Origin: Deltaproteobacteria bacterium
GTDB lineage: Bacteria > Myxococcota_A > Polyangia > Nannocystales > Nannocystaceae
DNA: 64,000 nucleotides
Direction: 5' to 3'
NCBI GenBank assembly: GCA_016709225.1
Contig: JADJEE010000001.1
Coordinates: 310,001-374,000 of the forward strand
Translations under genes and position numbers: made by a program
In this document: in pieces, positions 7,033 through 14,123 of the stretch
How positions within the stretch are numbered: the first letter of the stretch is position 1
Layout: each line of letters begins with the position of its first letter
Notes under the pieces: model-generated
Told to the model about the DNA's origin: nothing
The model's input: the letters and a program-made list of their open reading frames with translations, nothing else
The model's database searches: none

Positions 7033-8775
7033 CTACTGCGGGGCCATCCGCGTGCTCACGCGTGCGAGCTCGGCGACCGGCGACAGCACCGCCCGGGTCA
7101 GCGCGCGCGCCCACGGGCGCCGCGCGATGAGCTGCGCGAGGCTGGGGCCATTGGCGTAGTAGAACTCGATCCACGCGGTGCCGAAGCCCGAGCGCCGCAG
7201 GTACAGATCGCGGAACCATCGCAGCGCTTGCACCTGGTCGGTCCATGCGCCGCCATAGGCCGCGGTCGCGATCACACAGAAGCCGTCGACGGTCTGGAAC
7301 TTCTGTGCCGGGGTCTCGATCTCGCTGGCCACCAGCGCGCTCTTGTTGCTGCAGCCGTCCTCGTAGCGCAGGCCGATCTGATAGGTGTACTTGCCGAACA
7401 GCTCGTCGAGGTCGCACCACATCGGCGCGCCGGGTTCGATCGGGCCCGAGCAGTCGGCCTCGGTCGGGACCTGCTGGATGGCCGCGCCGACGTTCGACTC
7501 GTCGAGCGCCATGTCGCCGCTGCGGTAGTAGAGCCGCACGTTGCGGACCCCAGCGGTCACCGCGTCGGCCGGGATCGCGAAGTGGACGCGCACGCGATCG
7601 AAGTCGATCGGTTCGAGCTCGAGGTCGGTGGCCGCCGGTAGCGGATGGATGTCGCAGCCGCCGCCCCAGCCGCCGTCGTCGCCACCCGAGCTGTCCGAGC
7701 CGCTGTCACCGGCGGAGTCGGTGTCGGTGGGGTCGTTGCCGCTGCCGGGGCCGTGGCTGTACACGCCGAAGCGGAAGGTCTCGCCGTTCTTGGTGTACAG
7801 CTCGAGACGATCGGCGCCGCTGCCGAGGTCGGCGGAGATGCTGCCGTCGGGCGGGTGCACGGTGCCCGCCGTGCCGTCCCACTCACCGTAGCCGGCGTAC
7901 ATGTCGACGCCGGCGAACTCGGCCTTCGACGGATCGAACTCGACCGCGTACACCACCGAGGGCTGGCCCAGGTACTCGACGCCGTAGCCCGACAGGCGCG
8001 GATCGACGAAGTGGTCGGTGTCGCGATCGAAGGCCCACGCGTCGTTCTCGTCGTGCTCGAGGTTGATCTCGATGTACGCGGTCATGGGCCCGCGATCCGC
8101 GATCTCGCGCGGCACGATGGTGGTGACCAGCTCGGGCTCGTCGCCGACCGGCGTCGCGCCGGTCACCGCGTCGAGGTCGTTGAGCGAGCCGAACATCATG
8201 ACGTCGGGGTGATCGCCGCCGTCCTCGAACGTGACGAGGTCGTTGCGCGGCGGGTAGGGCGTCTCGCCGCCGTCGAAGCGGCCCTTGTCCGACTGGAACG
8301 TCGCCGGCGAGGGGCACGTCATGGTGTCGGTCGAGATGGTCTCGTTCTCGACCTCGGAGAGCGGACGGCAGAAATACGGCTCCGGTGAGCTCGAGTTCTC
8401 GTGCCAGCCCAGCGAGTCTTGATCCGAAGGGTCGTCGTCGTGGAACTGCAGCGACGGATAGGTCTTGCCGCGGGCGTAGGCCCACACCGGCAGCACCTGC
8501 GGACGCGGGCCGTAGGGGAAGCGCCAGCTCGACAGGAAGTCCCAGCGGCCCGGGCGATTGCCGATGCCCAGCGTGCCGGTCGCCTGCGTGACGAACACGT
8601 CCTGCACGAACACGCCGTTGGCATCCACCAACCAGATCGCGATCTGGGCGTTGGGCACCGGCTGGTAGTGGAACTCGACCAGGACGTCGTCACCATCGGC
8701 GGCGCGCGTCATCGACGGCACCGCGAGTGTGATCCCGAGCGCGAGCAGACCCCACGGACGTGCGCGACAAGCCAC
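7033..8775 (-). CDS. Secreted protein with CFI-box C-terminal domain
   Basis: The protein has about 580 residues. A GTG start at 8773-8775 gives a signal peptide (ACRARPWGLLALGITLAVPSMTRAADG). The N-terminal two thirds are beta-rich with many Asp/Tyr/Trp. An Asp/Ser/Gly linker near residues 340-365 precedes a fibronectin-like segment (ATDLELEPIDFDRVRVHFAIP). The last ~75 residues carry GFCVIATAAYGGAWTDQVQALRWFRDLYL and FYYANGPSLAQLI, which is the pattern of the CFI-box C-terminal domain found on many bacterial secreted proteins. The domain's role is not established. A TATACT hexamer 6 nt before the GTG, with no SD, suggests a leaderless message. The gene is divergent from 8798-10378 across 22 bp. 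Confidence 0.8.
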   Translation of the reverse strand: MACRARPWGLLALGITLAVPSMTRAADGDDVLVEFHYQPVPNAQIAIWLVDANGVFVQDVFVTQATGTLGIGNRPGRWDFLSSWRFPYGPRPQVLPVWAYARGKTYPSLQFHDDDPSDQDSLGWHENSSSPEPYFCRPLSEVENETISTDTMTCPSPATFQSDKGRFDGGETPYPPRNDLVTFEDGGDHPDVMMFGSLNDLDAVTGATPVGDEPELVTTIVPREIADRGPMTAYIEINLEHDENDAWAFDRDTDHFVDPRLSGYGVEYLGQPSVVYAVEFDPSKAEFAGVDMYAGYGEWDGTAGTVHPPDGSISADLGSGADRLELYTKNGETFRFGVYSHGPGSGNDPTDTDSAGDSGSDSSGGDDGGWGGGCDIHPLPAATDLELEPIDFDRVRVHFAIPADAVTAGVRNVRLYYRSGDMALDESNVGAAIQQVPTEADCSGPIEPGAPMWCDLDELFGKYTYQIGLRYEDGCSNKSALVASEIETPAQKFQTVDGFCVIATAAYGGAWTDQVQALRWFRDLYLRRSGFGTAWIEFYYANGPSLAQLIARRPWARALTRAVLSPVAELARVSTRMAPQ

Positions 8776-8781
8776 GGCGGG

Positions 8782-8787
8782 AGTATA
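8782..8787 (-). promoter_or_regulatory. TATACT element 6 nt before the GTG at 8775
   Basis: On the minus strand, TATACT is followed by 6 nt and the GTG of the CFI-box gene. It overlaps the plus-strand TATAAC at 8784-8789, so the two divergent genes would share one AT-rich spot. Confidence 0.55.
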
Positions 8788-8789
8788 AC
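8784..8789 (+). promoter_or_regulatory. TATAAC element 8 nt before the GTG at 8798
   Basis: TATAAC is followed by 8 nt and the GTG of the plus-strand lipoprotein gene. The last base departs from TANNNT. No SD is present in the 8-nt gap. Confidence 0.45.
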
Positions 8790-8797
8790 GTGCACCC

Positions 8798-10378
8798 GTG
8801 AACGCGCCGGTACCCCCGGGCAACTCGTGCAGCGCCGGCCGCGGCGACGACCGCACCGTCGGCCGCGGCGCGGTCCCGTCGGCCCGTGGGGGACCGCGCC
8901 GGCGGTGGCTCGTCGCGCTCGCGACCGGGCTGCTCGCGTGCACGGCGCCCGTGGTCCGTGGCACCGGCGGCGGCGTCGAGGCGCAGGGGGTCGTGCTCTC
9001 GGGGGCGCCGCCGCTGGCGATCGATCGCCTGCCGATGCCACCGCTCGATGCGCCATGGCGCCCGCCACGGGTGGTGGCCGGCGATCCGGAGCCGTTGGCG
9101 GCGGTGCTGCACGACACCGCGCAGCTGCGCGTGGTGCTCGGACCCCGCCTCGACGGTGCGATGTGGCGGCGTCGACTGACCCTGGCGCTCGCGACCATGG
9201 ACGTGGCCGCGGCGCCGCAGTTCCTGCCGTCGCAGTCGGTCGCGGCCGCCCTGCCGCTGCCACTGCCGGCGGTGGCGCCCGCCGATGCGGGCGCGCTCAC
9301 GCTGCAGCCGTCGTTCGTCGCGGGGCTCCGCGCGGCCGCGGGCGACGGCCTGGTGTTGGTGATCGACGACGCGGTGATCGACGAGGCTGCGTGGCGAGCG
9401 AGCCCGGCGCAGACCACCGGCAGCTGCGATGCGCCGCTGCAGGCGCTCGCGCGCGGGCAGGAGCAGGGCCTCGCGCAGCTCGAGCCCTTCCTCGACTGGG
9501 CCGACGCCGCGTTGTGGTCGACCTGGCGGGCGGCGCTGCGTGAGCGGCTGCCCGCGCTGCAGCGTCGACTCGCTCCATACGCGCCGCCGCGGCAGCGCCG
9601 GGACTTCGTCGACGAGGACGCCTGGCGCGAGCACGAGTGCGGGCACGCCAGCGCGCAGTGGCTCGAGCACTACGTGCACTGCGCTGCGGCGCCGCGGCCC
9701 TGCGAGTGGGCGCCGCGGCTGCTGCTGGTCGGTGGCGCGAAGGTGGCCGCCGCCGAGCCCAGCGTGTTCGTGCCCGAGGGCTGCCCCGCGGCGGTGGCCG
9801 GCGAGGTGCGAACCTCGGTCCGCGAGGCCGCACGCTTCGCGGCGCGCAGCGCCGGTGCAGCCTTCGATCCGCAGGCGATCACGCTGGCCGATCGACTCGC
9901 GCGCATCACCGACGTGCATGCGGCGCTCGACGACGTCTGCGCGCCGCGACGCCGCCGCTTCGCGGCCGCCGACCTCGCCGACGCGCGGGCACGGCTGGGC
10001 GCGATCGGTCGCGCGTTGGCGTCGAGCGAGCCCCCGGCGCCGTCGCGCTGGCGGGTGTTCGATGCCGCCGACGACGGGCCCGCACCGGGGCTGCCGTTCC
10101 ACGTGCCCGGGCTGGGGCCGGTGCACGAGTTCGCTCGTTTCGATGTGCCCGCGTCCGCACCGGCGGCGCGCGTCACCGAGGGCGCGAAGGCGCTGCGGCA
10201 GTTCGTGCTCTCGCGTGCGCTGTGCCGCTCGGGGCAGCCGCTGTTGCCACTGGCGGTGATGCTCGTCGATCCGCGAGCGGGGGCGGTGAAGTGGTTCGGC
10301 TACCTCTACGACGAGACGCTCGCGTGTGGTGAGCTACCGCCGGCGGGATGGGACGATGAGGCCGTCGTCGCGCCGTGA
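8798..10378 (+). CDS. Large hypothetical lipoprotein
   Basis: This 526-residue predicted lipoprotein has a long Gly/Arg-rich n-region ending GGPRRRWLVALATGLLAC, the last four residues being a lipobox. The mature protein is rich in Ala, Arg and Pro and predicted mostly helical. It has conserved-looking Cys in DVC, PEGCPA and CEW, and blocks such as FVDEDAWREHECGHASAQWLEHYVH. I do not recognise a family. The GTG start at 8798 is supported by TATAAC 8 nt upstream. The 3' end overlaps the next small lipoprotein gene by 23 nt, so the two form a unit. A downstream start is possible because the n-region is unusually long. Confidence 0.7.
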   Translation: MNAPVPPGNSCSAGRGDDRTVGRGAVPSARGGPRRRWLVALATGLLACTAPVVRGTGGGVEAQGVVLSGAPPLAIDRLPMPPLDAPWRPPRVVAGDPEPLAAVLHDTAQLRVVLGPRLDGAMWRRRLTLALATMDVAAAPQFLPSQSVAAALPLPLPAVAPADAGALTLQPSFVAGLRAAAGDGLVLVIDDAVIDEAAWRASPAQTTGSCDAPLQALARGQEQGLAQLEPFLDWADAALWSTWRAALRERLPALQRRLAPYAPPRQRRDFVDEDAWREHECGHASAQWLEHYVHCAAAPRPCEWAPRLLLVGGAKVAAAEPSVFVPEGCPAAVAGEVRTSVREAARFAARSAGAAFDPQAITLADRLARITDVHAALDDVCAPRRRRFAAADLADARARLGAIGRALASSEPPAPSRWRVFDAADDGPAPGLPFHVPGLGPVHEFARFDVPASAPAARVTEGAKALRQFVLSRALCRSGQPLLPLAVMLVDPRAGAVKWFGYLYDETLACGELPPAGWDDEAVVAP

Positions 10379-10769
10379 CGCGCCGCGGTTGCGGGCCGCG
10401 TGGTGTGTGTGGCTGCTGTCGGCGGCGTGCGGCGAGTCATCCGCGCCGCCGCCCGAGCCCACGACCGCGAGCGCGACGCAGTGGCGCGCGGACGCGCGTC
10501 GGCAGCTGCTGCGCGAGAGCTGTCGCGCCGGTGGACGCCTGCGCCGCTGCGCCGGCATCGATCGCGATCGCTGCGAGCACCTCATGGTCGGGGCGCTGGC
10601 CCGCTGCACCGATCTGCTCGCGCCGGGCTTGCCCGCCCACATCGAGGTCGACGACCGCGGGCGCCTCGACCAGTGGCAGGGCTGCGCCTGGCACCACGTC
10701 GGCATCACGCTGCTCGAGGGGCCGCAGCCGCTCGCACTCGACCTGCCGTGCCTGATGACGCCGGGCTAG
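10356..10769 (+). CDS. Small hypothetical lipoprotein
   Basis: This is a 137-residue protein from the ATG at 10356, which lies inside the end of the preceding lipoprotein gene (23-nt overlap, different frame). The signal region MRPSSRRDAPRLRAAWCVWLLSAAC has a basic n-region and a lipobox. The mature part has paired Cys in ESCRAGGRLRRCAG and RDRCEHLMVGALARC, and ends in a short beta-rich segment (HIEVDDRGRLDQWQGCAWHH). Function unknown. The stop overlaps the stop of the convergent gene at 10766-12169 in the sequence CTAG. Co-expression with 8798-10378 is likely. Confidence 0.68.
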   Translation: MRPSSRRDAPRLRAAWCVWLLSAACGESSAPPPEPTTASATQWRADARRQLLRESCRAGGRLRRCAGIDRDRCEHLMVGALARCTDLLAPGLPAHIEVDDRGRLDQWQGCAWHHVGITLLEGPQPLALDLPCLMTPG

Positions 10770-12169
10770 GCGCGCGCGGCCCGACGCGCCCGCCAGCGCT
10801 GCCACGCCCATCGACCGATCACCGCGTAGACCTCGAGCGCAAAGAAGAGGAACAGCGGATCGTACGAGGCGCGGTGGCGTGTGCCGCCGAAGTACAGCGC
10901 CGCGGTCACCAGCACCGCGACCATGTGCACCGCCAGCCAGCCCTGTCGCACCAGTCGCCGTGGGCCCAGCGTGAACAGGAACAGCAGCGAGGGGATCGCG
11001 AACGCGATCTCGTAGATGCGGGTCCACACCCGCGCCGGCTCGCGCCACTGCCCGCGGCCGGAGTCCGGCCACGGCACGTTGTAGCGCCACAGCAGCGCGA
11101 CGTTCAGGTAGGTGTACTCGAGCTGCCGCCACAGCGTGGTCTTGTGCAGGCACTCGCGGATGTACGCGTTGTGCCGCTCGCGATCGCCGATGTAGCCGGG
11201 GTAGTTGAGCACGTCGCCGATGATCGGGTTGAGCTTCACCGGTGGCTCGACCCCCTCCTTGCGCTTGCGCTCGAGCAGGTTGTTCAGCTGCAGGAACTCC
11301 GGCGGCCGGAAGTGCACCTTGCCGTGGCCCTTGCCGTCGGGCAGCGACTCGATCTTCGAGTTGTGGCAGCGGCCGAACACCATGTTGAAGGGGCCGTTCT
11401 CCGACACCAGCCCGTTGCGCCCGGTCTGGTAGCGGAAGTGCGCCGCCGACAGGCCCAGCAGGATCGCCAGCGGCACGCCGGCGCCCACGAAGTGCAGCAG
11501 CTTGACCCGCGGCAGCGCGCGTCGACGCCACAGCCAGTAGAGCCCCAGCACGCCGACCGACATCAGGATCTGCGGGCGGAACCACGCCCCGAAACCGGCG
11601 GCCGCACCCATCAGCACCGCGTCGCGCATGCGGCCGTGATCGACCAGGCGGATCGAGCACCACACCGCGAGCATGAAGCACACCGAGAACGGCAGCTCCG
11701 ACAGCAGGTAGCCGCCGATCGAGAGGTACGGGTAGTAGCAGACCAGGAACAGGCCCAACACGTGCGGCACCCAGCGCACGGTGCTCACCCGCAGCGCGAT
11801 GCGGTGCGCCGCGAGCACGCCGAGAGCACCCATCAGCGCGTACGCGACCCCCAGCTGGCGGAAATCCTCGAGCCCGAACACCGCCTTGAACGCGGCCGCG
11901 AACGCGTGGGTGCCGAAGGGAAAGAACGCGTGGTACTCGAAGTGGCCGAACGGCTCCTTCACGAGCCTGTCGGCCCGCGAGTTGTAGCCGTTCATGTCCG
12001 AGTAGATGTACTCGCCCAGCGGATGGGTGACGAGGTTCCAGTGCAGGCGCACGAGCAGCGCGGCCACGAAGATCGCGATGGACCAACGTTCCTCGACCAC
12101 AAAGGCGCGTAGGCGCTGCAAGCGAGACGGCGACGACACGGGCGACAATCGACCCCGGCGTTCTACCAC
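10766..12169 (-). CDS. Polytopic membrane protein, GT-C-type glycosyltransferase candidate
   Basis: The protein has about 467 residues, with roughly nine or ten hydrophobic helices and a large soluble loop in the middle (about residues 250-370). Near the N-terminus, after the first helix, is LLVRLHWNLVTHPLGEYIYSDMNGYNSRADRLV. An acidic residue in the first external loop (here YSDMNGY) is where GT-C enzymes such as the PMT/ArnT group carry a catalytic Asp. Those enzymes use polyprenyl-phosphate sugars to glycosylate lipids or proteins at the outer face of the inner membrane. The annotated start is a GTG at 12169. A TTG at 12148 with TAGAAC 11 nt upstream is an alternative that removes seven residues. 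The class call is inference from topology and one motif. Confidence 0.7.
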   Translation of the reverse strand: MVERRGRLSPVSSPSRLQRLRAFVVEERWSIAIFVAALLVRLHWNLVTHPLGEYIYSDMNGYNSRADRLVKEPFGHFEYHAFFPFGTHAFAAAFKAVFGLEDFRQLGVAYALMGALGVLAAHRIALRVSTVRWVPHVLGLFLVCYYPYLSIGGYLLSELPFSVCFMLAVWCSIRLVDHGRMRDAVLMGAAAGFGAWFRPQILMSVGVLGLYWLWRRRALPRVKLLHFVGAGVPLAILLGLSAAHFRYQTGRNGLVSENGPFNMVFGRCHNSKIESLPDGKGHGKVHFRPPEFLQLNNLLERKRKEGVEPPVKLNPIIGDVLNYPGYIGDRERHNAYIRECLHKTTLWRQLEYTYLNVALLWRYNVPWPDSGRGQWREPARVWTRIYEIAFAIPSLLFLFTLGPRRLVRQGWLAVHMVAVLVTAALYFGGTRHRASYDPLFLFFALEVYAVIGRWAWQRWRARRAARA

Positions 12170-12214
12170 GGGCCGAGCGCGCCGCGGGCCCGGCCGCGGC
12201 CTGCCCGCCCGGCC

Positions 12215-14098
12215 TCACTTCTTGCGCAGGCCGCGATAGCGGAAGCTGACCTCGAGCTGCTCCTTCTCGCCGAATGCGAGCAACTTCTCGTAGTACGTGC
12301 TCTCGCCCGACAGGGGCAGGCTGACCTGCACCGGCGTGGCGCCCTGGCCCATGGCCGCGCCGCCGGTCGGCGGGCTGGCGCCGAACTCGTTGGCGAAGTC
12401 CCGCTGCTGCTGCGGCGGCTGGGCCATGGCGGGGGCGTCGGCCGGGACCTGCACCACCACCTGCGACGTCGGGATCGGGTTCGACAGATCCTTCACGTGG
12501 CGCAGCGTGCCCTCGTGGGAGCGGCGCGCGACCTTGGTGCCCTCGGGCGAGTAGACCTCCCAGCTGACGTAGGTGCTGGGCACGTCGGCGACCGGCAGCT
12601 TCGCGTGGAAGGTGCCGCGGCCGCTGTCGTCGGTCGGCTCGCCGCTGTCGACATACACCACCTGCACGGCAAAGGCCGACAGCTCGCCGCCCTGATCCTG
12701 CGAGCGCAGCAGTGGCACCATCACGCGGCCATCGCTGGCCTTGGCCGGCTGCACGCCGCGGCCCCCCACCGACGCGCTCCACAGCTCGGCGCCCTCGGGC
12801 AGCGCGAGCTTGAGGAACTGACGGCGGTTGTTGCGGACTTGGTAGCTGACCGAGGTGAGCCGTCGACCCTCGCGGGTCCACATGGTGGTGGCGCGGGTCT
12901 GATCGAGCAACGTGACCAGCACCTCGACGTCGGCGTGGCTACCAGTCGCGACGCCGATCTGCGGGTGGGCGCCGACGTACTTGAAGCCGAACAGCAGCGG
13001 CTGATCGGTCACGCCGAGGATCGCGGCCGGCAGCGCGCGCACGTCGACCGGCGTCGCGCCCTCGACGGTGCCCGACGCGATCTCGAGGTTGCCGCGGGAC
13101 TCGATCCCCACGTAGCCCTTGGCCCGCTCGGCGCCGATCGGCGACACCACCGGGATCGCGAGGTCCTTGGCGTCATCGGGCATCGCGCGCTCGAGCTCGA
13201 CCACCAGCGTGTAGCTGCCCTCGGCCGCGAAGTTCAGCACCACGTCGAGCTTGCCGTCCTCGCCGAGCTTCCAGTCGCGGATCGAGGTGCCGCGGACGTC
13301 GAGCACGGTCATGCCCTTGGGCACCTCGTAGGCGAACTTGTCGACGCCGGCGAAGAGGATGGTGTGCTGGATGGTCGTGGTCGAGCGCAGCACACCCTCG
13401 CCGAGCGAGACCAGCGCCTGCACCTCGGCGTAGACGCGCGCGCTCTTCTTCTCGGCCTCGGGAATCTCGCGCTGCCACTGCACCGTCAGCGAGCCGGTCG
13501 CCGGCAGCGTCGCCTCGACCACGCGGTTGCCACCGACGACCTTGTCGCTCGACAGCTGCGCACCGATGACGCTGAAGTCGAGGTCCTCCTTGGCCGGCAC
13601 CGCGAGCTCGACCTCGGTGGCGCCCGACGGCGCGAGCTGGAACGACAGGCTGCTCTGGCCCTCGGAGGTGCCCACCGCCACGCCGAATTGCAGATCGAGA
13701 TCGAAGGCGCCGCGGCGGTCGGTGACCAGCGTGTAGAACCCGCCCTCGATCACCACCGGCGCCTCCTTGCCGCCGATCTTGGCCGACTGCAGCGCGACCG
13801 TCGCCGGCAGCAGCGGGATGCGGGCCCAGCCGCGCGTGCGCAGCACCTCGATGTGCTGCTTGGCGCGGAACACCGCGGCGCTGGGCTTGCCATCCTCGAA
13901 CACGACCTCGCCGCGGTAGCGCGCCGATGCCAACGCGCCCTCGCGTGGCGGCTCCTCGTCGCGCTTGCGCGTGCTCTCGTAGAGCTTGAGGAACTCCTCG
14001 AGCTTCATCGTCACGCGCTCGGGCGGATCGTCGGCGCGCACCGACGTGGGCCAGGCGAGGGTGTAGGCGAGGAGGGCGACCAGGGGGGCGTTGCGCAT
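12215..14098 (-). CDS. Large secreted beta-rich protein, pair member 2
   Basis: This 627-residue protein has a signal peptide (MRNAPLVALLAYTLAWPTSVRADD). It lacks obvious membrane helices and is rich in alternating hydrophobic residues typical of beta sandwiches (FYTLVTDRRGAFDLDLQFGVAV, GSLTVQWQREIPEAEKKSARVYAEV, GSYTLVVELERAMPDDA). A Gln/Ala/Pro-rich stretch near residues 555-590 precedes a terminal block VSLPLSGESTYYEKLLAFGE. That block resembles the C-terminus of the neighbour at 14124-16565, whose stop lies 25 nt upstream of this start, so the two genes are probably one operon. AAGGA lies 11 nt before the ATG. No enzymatic motif is recognised; an envelope or adhesion role is guesswork. 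Confidence 0.72.
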   Translation of the reverse strand: MRNAPLVALLAYTLAWPTSVRADDPPERVTMKLEEFLKLYESTRKRDEEPPREGALASARYRGEVVFEDGKPSAAVFRAKQHIEVLRTRGWARIPLLPATVALQSAKIGGKEAPVVIEGGFYTLVTDRRGAFDLDLQFGVAVGTSEGQSSLSFQLAPSGATEVELAVPAKEDLDFSVIGAQLSSDKVVGGNRVVEATLPATGSLTVQWQREIPEAEKKSARVYAEVQALVSLGEGVLRSTTTIQHTILFAGVDKFAYEVPKGMTVLDVRGTSIRDWKLGEDGKLDVVLNFAAEGSYTLVVELERAMPDDAKDLAIPVVSPIGAERAKGYVGIESRGNLEIASGTVEGATPVDVRALPAAILGVTDQPLLFGFKYVGAHPQIGVATGSHADVEVLVTLLDQTRATTMWTREGRRLTSVSYQVRNNRRQFLKLALPEGAELWSASVGGRGVQPAKASDGRVMVPLLRSQDQGGELSAFAVQVVYVDSGEPTDDSGRGTFHAKLPVADVPSTYVSWEVYSPEGTKVARRSHEGTLRHVKDLSNPIPTSQVVVQVPADAPAMAQPPQQQRDFANEFGASPPTGGAAMGQGATPVQVSLPLSGESTYYEKLLAFGEKEQLEVSFRYRGLRKK

Positions 14099-14123
14099 GG
14101 TGGGCTTGTTCCTTGGGGCGATT

